Of a stretch of DNA of 64,000 bases, positions 1-7,991 are shown one piece after another. Source of the stretch: an uncultured Oscillospiraceae bacterium (GTDB lineage Bacteria; Bacillota; Clostridia; Oscillospirales; Oscillospiraceae); contig CAJUKT010000060.1 in NCBI GenBank assembly GCA_910587255.1, positions 1 to 64,000 of the forward strand. The letters run 5' to 3'. The position numbers and the translations under genes are program-made. The first letter of the stretch is position 1; each line of letters opens with the position of its first letter. Below the pieces are notes generated by a model that saw only the letters and a list, made by a program, of their open reading frames with translations, was not told the origin of the DNA and did not search any database.

Positions 1-94
1 AACCTCAAAAAGCTGGCTCGATGGAAAGCAAAACGGCATGCCCAGCTCTTTCACCCGCCATATTTTTACGCTATTTACCTTTTCCTGTTTTTAC

Positions 95-126
95 GGCCTG
101 CCTGGAGATTCCCCTGGCAGGCCGCT
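95..126 (+). terminator. Hairpin upstream of the IS200 element
   Basis: An 8-base stem (95-102 pairing with 116-123) is followed by a short T run. It could terminate a gene entering from the left. Bases 1-94 are open in two frames but show no protein I recognise. Confidence 0.35.
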
Positions 127-900
127 TTTCGACAGGCTGAAAACCACCCGTTGAACGGGTGGTTTGAACAGGCCCTGTAAGGGCCTAACTCTTGTGGTCG
201 CCCCCTAAAGGGGGCACCGAAAAGGTCTGGCAATCACACTTTTATCACGGGCAGCCCCCTACTCGGGGGCTGTTCTTATTTGCCCTGTTTCACTGGCGCA
301 CCCGTAAACGGGTCTACATACTCTTTCAGACTGATCTGGTCATTCATGATATCTTCCTGCAACTGATTTTGAATGTACTCCCTAATTGCCCCTTCGTACT
401 TCCCTACCGTATCCACGTAATACCCTCTGCACCAGAAATGCCGGTTCCCATACTTGTATTTCAGGTTCGCGTGCCGATCAAATATCATCAAGCTGCTCTT
501 GCTTTTCAAATATCCCATGTACTGTGCCACACTCATGTGCGGCGGGATCGCCACAAGCATATGGATATGATTTGGGCAGCATTCCGCCTCTATTATTTCT
601 ACACCCTTCCGCTCACTTAATTCTCTCAGGATTCTCCCGATATCTGCCCTCAATTTCCCATATATTATCTGCCTGCGATATTTCGGCGCAAATACGTTGT
701 GATACTTGCATCTCCATTTGCTGTGTGATAAACTTTTTACGTCATCCACTTGACATGAACCTCCTGTGTTTTGATGGTGTGGTTGCCAGACCTTCTCCAT
801 TCTACCACACAGGAGGTTCTTCCTTCTGCTAAAGCTTCTTTTACTCACCCCCAGTTTAACTGGGGGTTTTGTCTTGCTAAAGCACCAACAACGAGGGACG
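125..900 (-). mobile_element. IS200-type insertion sequence (approximate limits)
   Basis: The element is defined by its single Y1 transposase gene (276-749, minus) and flanking palindromes typical of IS200/IS605 ends. On the left-end side there is a hairpin at 847-867 (five C's pairing with five G's around AGTTTAACT). On the right-end side there is a perfect 12-base-arm hairpin at 141-165. Three more hairpins (171-185, 200-215, 253-271) lie between it and the gene. No tnpB partner is next to it. IS200 elements move as single strands and have no terminal inverted repeats or target duplications, so exact ends cannot be set from one copy. Confidence 0.7.
276..749 (-). CDS. tnpA: IS200-family Y1 transposase TnpA
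   Basis: This is a single-strand DNA transposase of the HUH/Y1 class, which cuts and rejoins the element's hairpin ends as a dimer. Visible marks are the HUH motif HIHML and the catalytic tyrosine region GYYVDTVG, plus the family start KSLSHSKWRCKYH. The GTG at 749 is chosen because AGGAGG lies 11 bases upstream and it gives 157 residues, the usual family length; an upstream extension would be non-homologous. The gene appears intact. It lies alone between its palindromic ends. Confidence 0.9.
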   Translation of the reverse strand: MDDVKSLSHSKWRCKYHNVFAPKYRRQIIYGKLRADIGRILRELSERKGVEIIEAECCPNHIHMLVAIPPHMSVAQYMGYLKSKSSLMIFDRHANLKYKYGNRHFWCRGYYVDTVGKYEGAIREYIQNQLQEDIMNDQISLKEYVDPFTGAPVKQGK

Positions 901-934
901 CTGCCGGTACTGCGGCAGCGTCCCTTCGCTTTTT
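894..934 (+). terminator. Strong GC hairpin with T tail
   Basis: A 12-base perfect stem (894-905 with 914-925) is followed by TCGCTTTTTA. It lies between the IS200 element and the convergent XRE gene and reads as an intrinsic terminator on the plus strand. Confidence 0.6.
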
Positions 935-992
935 AGCCGGAGGAGCTCAGTAAAAAAGCAGCGCTGTAACCATCAGCACAGCGCTGTTTCCA

Positions 993-1220
993 TTACTCAA
1001 GCTGCTTTTCTATGAGGCTAACAAATTCACTTGGACGTAGATCTAAGGCCAAAGCAATTTTCCAAATCGTTTCAAAATTCGGTTGTTTGGCGCCGTTTTC
1101 GATCATTGTTAAATGGGTGCGAGCAATCCCGGCAAGACCGCTTAAGACATCTTGCGAAAGTTCTTTCTCCTTCCTTAGTCTGCGAATCGTTTGCCCTACC
1201 ACAAAAGCATTGAACTGCAC
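993..1220 (-). CDS. XRE-family small helix-turn-helix regulator
   Basis: A 75-residue Cro/C1-type DNA-binding protein, essentially one HTH domain: RRLRKEKELSQ, LAGIARTHL and MIENGAKQPNFET are the usual helix 1, recognition helix and post-HTH loop. The GTG start has AGGTGG seven bases upstream. Single-domain XRE proteins of this kind usually repress the transfer or excision genes of integrative elements. It sits beside a second XRE gene on the same strand. Its target is not visible. Confidence 0.8.
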   Translation of the reverse strand: MQFNAFVVGQTIRRLRKEKELSQDVLSGLAGIARTHLTMIENGAKQPNFETIWKIALALDLRPSEFVSLIEKQLE

Positions 1221-1328
1221 GTTACTTCCACCTACCTCTTAAACACAAATTGTAAAAGAAATAGGAAACAAAATCGTCTGCGATGATAGACAAGGTGAAT
1301 AGTTTTTGATATAATAAATAGGCGCTTG

Positions 1329-1640
1329 TTATTCTATGCTATCAGAATCTGCGCCCATCAGTCTACAAAACCCCTCTAATTGCTTATCGCTCAATTCTCC
1401 AATAATCTTAATTGCTCGAAGCTGTGCGATGGATTTGTCTTTATAGGTTACAAAATCCTCAAGAGTAATACCTAACGCATGGCATAACAATTCCAGCGAT
1501 TCGACAGTTGGTCTGCTCTCGCCTTTTTCCAGTTTCCGCACATAGCTCTGTGATAACCCTGCCATGTTGGAGAGCCTGTTTGTAGATAATCCTTGCGCTT
1601 CTCTAAGCTCCTTTATCCGAGCACCTATATCAAAATTCAT
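1329..1640 (-). CDS. XRE-family regulator with C-terminal extension
   Basis: A 103-residue protein with an N-terminal Cro/C1 HTH (ARIKELREAQGLSTNRL, then MAGLSQSYVRKLEKGESRPT) and about 40 further residues that may dimerise it. ATG at 1640 is preferred to the in-frame start at 1670 because AGGTGATG precedes it and it begins at the HTH. It is divergent from the sigma/alpha-like regulator at 1763, so the roughly 120-base AT-rich gap between them probably carries both promoters. A role as element repressor is inferred from family and position. Confidence 0.78.
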   Translation of the reverse strand: MNFDIGARIKELREAQGLSTNRLSNMAGLSQSYVRKLEKGESRPTVESLELLCHALGITLEDFVTYKDKSIAQLRAIKIIGELSDKQLEGFCRLMGADSDSIE

Positions 1641-1762
1641 CACATCACCTGCTATGATAGATGATAGCATTATTTTTTGCCCTTACTTACATATATATTA
1701 TCCATTTTATTTGTAGAATAGATTTTATAGTGATAATCAGGGCAAGAAGGGGTTGGAGCGAG

Positions 1763-3022
1763 ATGGAAAACAATTTTTTAGAGCAAAAAAGAAAAGGCGA
1801 AAAAATACTGTTCTCCGAACTTCTGGCCGCTCCGCCCTCCGATGATGTCCTGATCGAATTGTTTCCAAACACACTTACCCCGAACAGGCCCCTTGTCACC
1901 CAACGGGGACTGGAGGTTTTGAAGCTTCGCTTGGAGGGGCTTCGACAATCGGAGATAGCGGAAAGACTGGGGCTCAAGCGCGGACAAGTGACCTATGCCT
2001 CCACAACGACAAAAAATTGCCTTCATGGAAATATCCCGCCTTATATAGATGTTGATATTCCGTCTCTAAGGCGGATTTTAGGGATGCAGCAAAAAGAGCG
2101 CACTGGATACATACTGCTCTCGGAGCTGCTGCGGGATATGCCCTCCGATGAGGAGCTTCTGAACCTGTTTGTAGAGCGGGGAAATATCATTCGAGCTGGA
2201 GGAAAGACACCGCCGACCAACCAGGACCTCCGGCTCCTGCAAATGCGGAGCGAGAATCAAAGCTATGAAAGCATTGGCGAGAAGGCCGGCATGGATGCCG
2301 GGGATGTGCGCCATCAAATATCTCTGACCATTATGAGGATACGGCGCGATTTGAAAATTGAGGCAGATGTGCCCGAACTGTATCGGCCCAGGAAGCCGTT
2401 AAGTCAGGCAGATCAGGCACAGCCCCCGGAGCCTCGCCCCGATATCAGTAAGAAGCGCTTGGATGTTCTTTCAGAACGGCAGCGGGAGGTGTGGGCGCTC
2501 CATGAGCAGGGAATGAGCAGCGCAAAAATTGCCCGAGAACTCGGTATTTCCTATATGGCGAAGGAGGGTAGCGTGGTGAAATACAGTCAAGAGGAGATTA
2601 AGACAATCATTGATCTGGCGTTCAAAGGCGCGCGTTCCGACCCGGCCCTGTTGGATGAGTTGCAGTTATCGCACACTGAATTGACCCAAATGGAGCAGCT
2701 TTTCCGGCGCGAAGATGTCTTGCTTGGATTAGAGGTGGTTTTCAATGGAATTCATCCTCAAAAGCCGTCAGAGACCAACCCGCTGTTTGAGGCGGCAGAC
2801 AGATACCCGATTGAATATCTTGATCTATCCGCAAGAGCCTATACGTTCCTGATCAGGTCTGATCGCTATGGCAGGATTCGGACTGTGGCAGATCTGCTCC
2901 GCCTGTCAGACGCCGACCTCAGCAAAATACGGGGATTGACCCCTTATTCAAAATCATTTCAGGAAGTCAAGTGCAAACGGGAAAAGTTTGTTGAGGATTT
3001 CAACGCCGGCAAAATCAAATAA
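1763..3022 (+). CDS. Regulator with repeated sigma4-like HTHs and alpha-CTD-like tail
   Basis: A 419-residue putative transcription regulator. Residues 14-100 and 113-200 are diverged copies of one unit (LLSELL..PPSD/MPSD..L..LF followed by a sigma-region-4-like HTH such as LRQSEIAERLGLKRGQV). A third HTH follows at about 233-265 (LSERQREVWALHEQGMSSAKIARELGIS). Residues 349-419 (IEYLDLSARAYTFL, TVADLLRLSDADLSKIRGL) resemble the C-terminal domain of RNA polymerase alpha, a helix-hairpin-helix that binds UP elements. ATG at 1763 has GGAG upstream; the longer open frame adds an unlikely hydrophobic stretch. The domain mix suggests it acts at promoters, but no target is seen. Confidence 0.65.
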   Translation: MENNFLEQKRKGEKILFSELLAAPPSDDVLIELFPNTLTPNRPLVTQRGLEVLKLRLEGLRQSEIAERLGLKRGQVTYASTTTKNCLHGNIPPYIDVDIPSLRRILGMQQKERTGYILLSELLRDMPSDEELLNLFVERGNIIRAGGKTPPTNQDLRLLQMRSENQSYESIGEKAGMDAGDVRHQISLTIMRIRRDLKIEADVPELYRPRKPLSQADQAQPPEPRPDISKKRLDVLSERQREVWALHEQGMSSAKIARELGISYMAKEGSVVKYSQEEIKTIIDLAFKGARSDPALLDELQLSHTELTQMEQLFRREDVLLGLEVVFNGIHPQKPSETNPLFEAADRYPIEYLDLSARAYTFLIRSDRYGRIRTVADLLRLSDADLSKIRGLTPYSKSFQEVKCKREKFVEDFNAGKIK

Positions 3023-3076
3023 ATCCAGCAATGATCCTATCGTGCGTGATGAAAAAGTATATAGGAGGAACAGTTT

Positions 3077-3949
3077 ATGGCAGAGAACCTATTACACCGC
3101 TCCAGACGGGCAACTGCCGAAGGCTTGATGGACGCCGAGGAATCTAAAAGAGGCCTAGGCCAACTCCCGTTTGACCTCACTGCGGAACTGGGCTCTGTGA
3201 TTGAGGCCGAGGAGATCAGCCCAGGCGTTTACAGTATCTTGACCGACCAAAAAGAATGGGGGCCGGAATATTATGTAGTGATGAAGGACGCCCCGGCCAT
3301 CTCCGATCAGGCCCGCTCCTACGGCCAGCAGTTTGCTGAGAAAGATGCCATATGTGTCTATAGGCAGGATATTCCTGGGAGTGGACGGCGTGTCATAGAA
3401 TTCGAGGTCCTCCGCTACCAAATAAAGCATCATCTGCCGGTTGATGAGTCTAAAGATTCCATCTACACCGCTGCTCTTTACGGGATGGAGGAGAACCCGG
3501 ATTACTTTGGTGAATATCCTGTGCCCGGCATTACGCCAAGAGGCTGCACTGTGCGCCACAGGAAAATCATCAACGGTGTGTACTGGCTGGAGACAGACCG
3601 TTGTGAGGAAATGTTATCCGTGTGCTATCCAATTTGGCAATCCGATCTTACGATCCCGGAGCAACGCTATGGCGAGCAGTTGGAGTACGACCAAATACGG
3701 CAGATCGACAGCACGCTGGGCAATCTGTTCTTCTCCAAAGACAACAGTTACATTCCGTTGTTTGAACTGAGCTTAGCCAACCCGGAGATAAGAACGAATG
3801 GGGTAATCAATATGGCCGCACTTTTTAACGCAATTTGTGCGTCCTACCCCGAATACACGTCCGCCCATAATAAAGATATGGAAAAATATGAGCGGGGTAT
3901 TCTGATTAAAGAGACCCCGGACGTTGGAACAGAGTTTATAAAGTTTTAA
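3077..3949 (+). CDS. Hypothetical protein, 290 aa
   Basis: I do not recognise this protein. It starts with a strong AGGAGGAACAG site 6 bases upstream, so it is a real gene. It follows the sigma/alpha-like regulator by 54 bases on the same strand and is probably co-transcribed. It has no signal peptide or membrane segment and is acidic and soluble. The middle (YTAALYGMEENPDYFGEYPVP) resembles accessory-element proteins that act on plasmid-type cargo in Clostridia, but this gives no function. A strong terminator follows it. Confidence 0.6.
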   Translation: MAENLLHRSRRATAEGLMDAEESKRGLGQLPFDLTAELGSVIEAEEISPGVYSILTDQKEWGPEYYVVMKDAPAISDQARSYGQQFAEKDAICVYRQDIPGSGRRVIEFEVLRYQIKHHLPVDESKDSIYTAALYGMEENPDYFGEYPVPGITPRGCTVRHRKIINGVYWLETDRCEEMLSVCYPIWQSDLTIPEQRYGEQLEYDQIRQIDSTLGNLFFSKDNSYIPLFELSLANPEIRTNGVINMAALFNAICASYPEYTSAHNKDMEKYERGILIKETPDVGTEFIKF

Positions 3950-4024
3950 GCCTGTGTTAAGGCACCCCATACAAGTGCTTCTAAAAAATAGCTGATGCGA
4001 TGTTTAAACGCAGAGATAAAATGG

Positions 4025-4064
4025 AACCCCACAATGCAAAACCGCATTGTGGGGTTTGATTGTT
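4025..4064 (+). terminator. Intrinsic terminator
   Basis: A 13-base perfect stem (4025-4037 with 4044-4056) with a short T run lies between convergent genes at 3949 and 4084. It ends the regulator operon and may work in both directions. Confidence 0.7.
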
Positions 4065-4083
4065 TCTGGCAATCCCAAGTTTG

Positions 4084-4413
4084 TTAAAAGGCCACGCTTC
4101 CGTTGAACTTTTCGTTTATCACATAGTAGGCCGTGTGCTCCTCCGGCTTGACATACAGCTTTAAGTCGGTGATAGGAGTACGCTTTTTCGTCTGCTTGAA
4201 GTCGGCCTTGGCCACCTCCACCAGCGTGTCCAGATCCACTTCGCTGCCCTGGAACTGCACGATAACAGTTGGTTTGAGGCTGTCCGCTTTTGCCTTGCTC
4301 TCGGCGCGGTCCTTGGCTGCGGCGGTCCTTTCCTCCGCCGTCATGGGTTTTCTGCCGCCCTTCTTTTTGGGCTCCGGCTCAGCAGTTGCGGCGTCTGTCT
4401 TTTTCTTATCCAT
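4084..4413 (-). CDS. DUF6465-like small basic protein
   Basis: A 109-residue protein with a lysine/alanine-rich, probably disordered N-terminal half (KKKGGRKPMTAEERTAAAKD) and a compact C-terminal domain (TVIVQFQGSEVDLDTL ... DLKLYVKPEEHTAYYVINE) that fits the DUF6465 family of Clostridia. ATG at 4413 follows AAGGGTG. Function is unknown; the basic tail could bind nucleic acid. It is the last gene of the minus-strand cassette with the Y-family polymerase. Confidence 0.65.
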   Translation of the reverse strand: MDKKKTDAATAEPEPKKKGGRKPMTAEERTAAAKDRAESKAKADSLKPTVIVQFQGSEVDLDTLVEVAKADFKQTKKRTPITDLKLYVKPEEHTAYYVINEKFNGSVAF

Positions 4414-4502
4414 GATAATCACCCTTACAGTTTGATTTGCTGGTTCAAATTACCAGCCCATTATATACGGTGATAACCAAAAATGCAAGTTACTATGCGT
4501 AT

Positions 4503-5642
4503 TTATCGATTTACCCAATCCACCGGCATCCCATTGACCTCCAGCCCCTCCCCGGCGGGGATGAGGAGATACTTCTTCCCGTCAATCACACGGGTCTCCA
4601 CCAGGTAGCTGTGCTCCGGGTCAAGGGAAATGGCTGCGTCCGCCGTTTTCACCTCAAACCGCTTGCCGTCAATGAGGTTGGCGGGGCTGAGAACCGCGTC
4701 CTCGCCGAACAGCTCCCCGCACTTCCCGCAGAAAGCGGCGATCTGCTCATCCGACCCGCCGCAGTCCCGGAGGATGGCCGCCACCTCTTTGGCGGTAACC
4801 GCCAAAGGTTCGGGGTCCTTCTCCTCCCGGTGCTGCTCGATACGCTGGGAAAGCCGCTCATGGACAGCCTGCACCACCTCCAGGCCACAGGCACCCTCCA
4901 GCCCTTCCCGCAGGGCGGTCTGGAACGCCTCCCGCTGCTCCCCGGCGGACATGGGCGGCTCGGTGTGGAAGATAGCGTCCAAAAACTCCTGGTGCAGCTC
5001 GTCCGACTTTCGGGCATAGGTAAGTGCGTTGTAGATGTTGGCCGCCCGGTCGTCAAAGGCCGGGAACAGGAAGCCCAGCTCCGGCGGGGAGACGATCTGG
5101 CTGGGGGCGCAGTTGTGGAACTCGTTCTCCCCAGGGCAGTAGCCCAGCTCCAGCTTGCCGTCCTTCACCGGGCAGACACAACAGACGATGTAGGAGAACA
5201 CAGTGTCGCCCTCATCGGCGCGATCCTCGCCGTCTTTGCCCCGATGGGGCACATCGTAGGAGTCATGGGTCAGCAGGATGAGATAATTGCTCTCCCCCAT
5301 GTCCAGGCTGTCAATGACCGTCTGATAGAACTCCTGCCGCACCTCCCCGTCCTTCAGCTTGGAATCCCGCAGGGCCATGAGGCGGCGGTGTTCATCGCTG
5401 TCCGCCACCTGCTGGGTGGAGAACACGATGTCGATGAGGTTCCGGCCCAGTACGCCGGACAGGGCCTTTTTCAACAGGTTTAAGTATTTCTCCGCCTCCT
5501 CCTCGGGCATCCGATCCAGGGGTTCGTCCAGGTAGGAGAGGATCTCTTTCTGTGCGTTCACATAACAGCCGTAGATACGGCCCATGGCGTTCTTGCCCAG
5601 CCGGAAGCGGCGTTTCAGCTCGCTGATCTCTTTCTGATTCAT
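4503..5642 (-). CDS. DUF4317 family protein
   Basis: A 379-residue soluble protein matching the DUF4317 family of Clostridia (start MNQKEISELKRRFR, then GRIYGCYVNAQKEILSYL, and a central YLILLTHDSYDVP). It is full length for the family, with GAGGTCACC before the ATG. No enzymatic motif is recognisable. It commonly occurs in integrative elements of gut Clostridia, and here it sits downstream of the YolD-like and Y-polymerase genes, suggesting one transcriptional unit. Role unknown. Confidence 0.7.
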   Translation of the reverse strand: MNQKEISELKRRFRLGKNAMGRIYGCYVNAQKEILSYLDEPLDRMPEEEAEKYLNLLKKALSGVLGRNLIDIVFSTQQVADSDEHRRLMALRDSKLKDGEVRQEFYQTVIDSLDMGESNYLILLTHDSYDVPHRGKDGEDRADEGDTVFSYIVCCVCPVKDGKLELGYCPGENEFHNCAPSQIVSPPELGFLFPAFDDRAANIYNALTYARKSDELHQEFLDAIFHTEPPMSAGEQREAFQTALREGLEGACGLEVVQAVHERLSQRIEQHREEKDPEPLAVTAKEVAAILRDCGGSDEQIAAFCGKCGELFGEDAVLSPANLIDGKRFEVKTADAAISLDPEHSYLVETRVIDGKKYLLIPAGEGLEVNGMPVDWVNR

Positions 5643-5726
5643 GGTGACCTCGCAGTTTCAAATGTATTTTGCGCGGATGCCGCGCAATCAAAGTATCCAT
5701 TACATTATAGAGGAAAGCGGCAAAAC

Positions 5727-6140
5727 TTACAAGCCTTCTCCCGGCGGCGCATGGGCTTCGATCTCCAGAATATCCTCAATGGGGATGGCGGTGCGGTCTG
5801 TAAGGATGACGCAGCCCTCCAACGGGTCAATTTTTTTGACCGTGCCTATGGCCGCGACGTAGGCCCCACCCTCTTTTTTTCCATCGGGCAGAAAATATGT
5901 GAATATGGCTTCCCCGCCTGTTTCCAGCAGCAGGCGGAGCTTTTCATCCAGAATGGCCTTTTCGTCCTCGGTAAGCTCCACTCGTTCCCCAGTGACGCGG
6001 GCTGTCTCTCGAATGGCCGAACCGAAGCCGGACAGGGCTTGAAAGGGTGAAAACTGAGCCGCCCGGTCCGCCATGGGCATACGGGGATGCTTGGCGGATG
6101 TGGGGTGAGGCAGGTTGATAATATCGTCGTAAGCTCCCAT
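5727..6140 (-). CDS. YolD-like protein
   Basis: A 137-residue protein of the YolD-like family, which is widely found beside Y-family polymerases and is thought to act as their UmuD-like partner. The start MGAYDDIINLPHP and MADRAAQFSPFQALSGF are characteristic. The ATG at 6140 lies one base after the stop of the polymerase gene, with AAGG inside the end of that gene as its ribosome site, so translation is coupled. C-terminal half (FTYFLPDGKKEGG, KKIDPLEGCVILTD) is beta-rich. Confidence 0.8.
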   Translation of the reverse strand: MGAYDDIINLPHPTSAKHPRMPMADRAAQFSPFQALSGFGSAIRETARVTGERVELTEDEKAILDEKLRLLLETGGEAIFTYFLPDGKKEGGAYVAAIGTVKKIDPLEGCVILTDRTAIPIEDILEIEAHAPPGEGL

Positions 6141-6141
6141 T

Positions 6142-7663
6142 TTACGCCTTATGCCCTCCAATACGGCTGTTGCGGTCGGCGGCGGTAGCGCCGTCCATAA
6201 GGTTCGTCCCTTTCAAAATGGCGTTTTTGCCGTACTTGCTTTTGATGCCCAGCATGGCCTCCTGGAGCTTCCGCTCCCGGGCCAGCTCCGCCGCTTCCGC
6301 TTCCTTTTTAGCTTGTGCGGCGGCATAGTCGGTGAACAGGTCAAGCTGTTCCATGGCGGATTCGGCGGGGAGGTCGTTTTCATCCATCACCCGGTTGGCG
6401 GTGAGATTCATCCGCCGGATCAGCAGGTTTTTGTCCACAATTCGGTCATACAGCTCCAGGATCGCCGCCGTGATGCGTTTGGAGGAGGCGGTGTACTCCT
6501 CCAGGTTGGCGGTGCCGTGGGCGTGTTTGGGGATCTGCCGTCCATAGCGGTCCGTCTTGACCTCGCCGTGGTACTGCTTCCGGCGCTCAGAATCCTGGAG
6601 GTTTTCAATGTCATAGCCTACCGTGAGGGTTAGTTGGTTGGTCATCAGCCGCTGGCCTACCAAATCCAGGGCAAGCTGGTCCGCCATCTCCCAGGCCACC
6701 ATCCGGGCCTTATCAAAGGAGTAGGGACAGGTGAGCACCTGGCCGGAGCCGATGCTTTTCGTCTCGGGCTTGTACGCCTTGATGTCGGCCATAGCCACCG
6801 GCTCATACCCCCATGCATGATCCACCAATATCTCTGCGTTCACACCGAACATTTTGTAAAGAAGCTCTTCATTATAATAGTCGGTTGGCTTGCCGATGGA
6901 GCACCGGGCAATATCCCCCATGGTGTAGAGCCCCTGTGCCTCCAGCTTTTTGGCGTAGCCCGGTCCCACCCGCCAGAAGTCGGTGAGGGGGCGGTGGTCC
7001 CACAGCAGGCGACGGTAGCTCATCTCGTCCATGGCCGCGATACGAACGCCGCTCCTGTCCGGCTTGGTGTGCTTGGCCCAGATATCCATGGCCGCCTTCG
7101 CCAGATAGAGGTTGGTGCCAATGCCTGCCGTGGCGGTGATGCCGGTGGTGTCCAGCACATCCAGCACGATCTTCCGGGCCAGCTCCCTGGGGGTGAGCTT
7201 GTAGGTGGGCAGGTAGTTGGTCACGTCCATCAGCACTTCGTCGATGGAGTATGCGCTTATATCAGAAGGGGCCACATATTTCAAATAGACGTTATAAATT
7301 TTCGTACTCCATTCGATATAGTGGGCCATCCGGGGCGGGGCCACCAGGTAATCCAGGGCCAGCTCCGGGTGCTCTTTCACATCCGGGTCATGCCAGGAGG
7401 AGCCGGTGAACTGCCGCCCGGGCGCTTTCTGCTGACGCTGTGCGTTCACCTCCGCCACCCGCTGTACCACCTCGAACAGCCGCGCCCGGCCGGAGATGCC
7501 GTAGGCTTTCAGCGAGGGCGTCACCGCCAGACAGATGGTTTTATCAGTACGGCTCTTGTCCGCCACCACCAGATTGGTGGTCAGGGGGTCCAGCTTGCGC
7601 TCGATGCACTCCACGGAAGCGTAAAAGCTGCTGAGGTATGGCAAAATAAACGCGCTCTTTCAT
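6142..7663 (-). pseudogene. Y-family DNA polymerase (UmuC/DinB type), frameshifted at the first catalytic Asp
   Basis: A translesion polymerase of the DinB/UmuC family. The SIDEVLMD motif with the second metal-binding Asp-Glu pair is intact, as are the thumb (GIGTNLYLAKAAMD) and little-finger regions. The natural start is ATG at 7663 (MKERVYFAI), with a GGGGGG-type ribosome site. The family then reads DLKSFYASVE, but here the frame shifts by two missing bases near 7637. Translation from 7663 runs out of frame, and the shifted frame (open from a TTG at 7644) reads PYLSSFYASVE without the first catalytic Asp. It is either a recent pseudogene, a sequencing error or, less likely, a recoded gene. 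The YolD-like gene is translationally coupled downstream. Confidence 0.75.
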
Positions 7664-7703
7664 ATCCGGCACCCCCCTTACCATCGTCCCACAGTCCGAA
7701 CTT

Positions 7704-7740
7704 ATTATACACTACGGAAAGCGGGCTGTCCATATGTTCG
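7704..7740 (-). promoter_or_regulatory. Promoter of the polymerase cassette with LexA-like half site
   Basis: Read on the minus strand: TGGACA (7732-7727), a 17-base spacer, TATAAT (7709-7704), then the polymerase start at 7663. CGAACATATGGAC overlaps the -35 box. Its left half matches the Gram-positive SOS box CGAAC-N4-GTTCG but the right half does not, so SOS control is plausible and unproven. Confidence 0.6.
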
Positions 7741-7746
7741 ATTAAA

Positions 7747-7769
7747 ATAGGTGGACCCCCTCCACCTAT
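7747..7769. promoter_or_regulatory. Perfect 9+9 dyad, likely operator
   Basis: ATAGGTGGA (7747-7755) and its exact reverse complement (7761-7769) flank CCCCC. It lies midway between two divergent operons, just behind the minus-strand -35 box and ahead of a TACAAT box (7790-7795), a good place for one repressor to control both. Confidence 0.5.
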
Positions 7770-7808
7770 CCGCCTGCGCCCCGGCATGGTACAATGGACT
7801 TGTATTTC

Positions 7809-7850
7809 AGGGCGGAGTAAGTTAGGGCGGAGTAAGCGAGGGAGGAACGG
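7809..7850 (+). repeat. Three 15-base direct repeats (two exact, one degenerate)
   Basis: AGGGCGGAGTAAG occurs at 7809-7821 and 7824-7836, and a weaker copy starts at 7839. The 15-base period ahead of a replication/recombination operon resembles iterons or a partition site, but could be leader RNA structure. Confidence 0.45.
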
Positions 7851-7921
7851 CGTGGAAAGGGGTGAAGTCTGCCCTCCGCCGGACCGAAACGGCCTGGAAG
7901 AACAAAATACCAAGGACGAGA

Positions 7922-7964
7922 AGACTGTGAGTTGCCCCGTGGGGCGGTTCACGGTCCTTTTTTG
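7922..7964 (+). terminator. Attenuator-type terminator in the leader of the 7992 operon
   Basis: A long GC/GU stem (about 7923-7938 with 7941-7957) is followed by six T's. It sits between the likely promoter (-10 TACAAT at 7790) and the first gene at 7992, so transcripts must read through it. That suggests regulated antitermination of the element operon. Confidence 0.55.
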
Positions 7965-7991
7965 TCCCCAAACACGAGAGGAGAAAAGATT

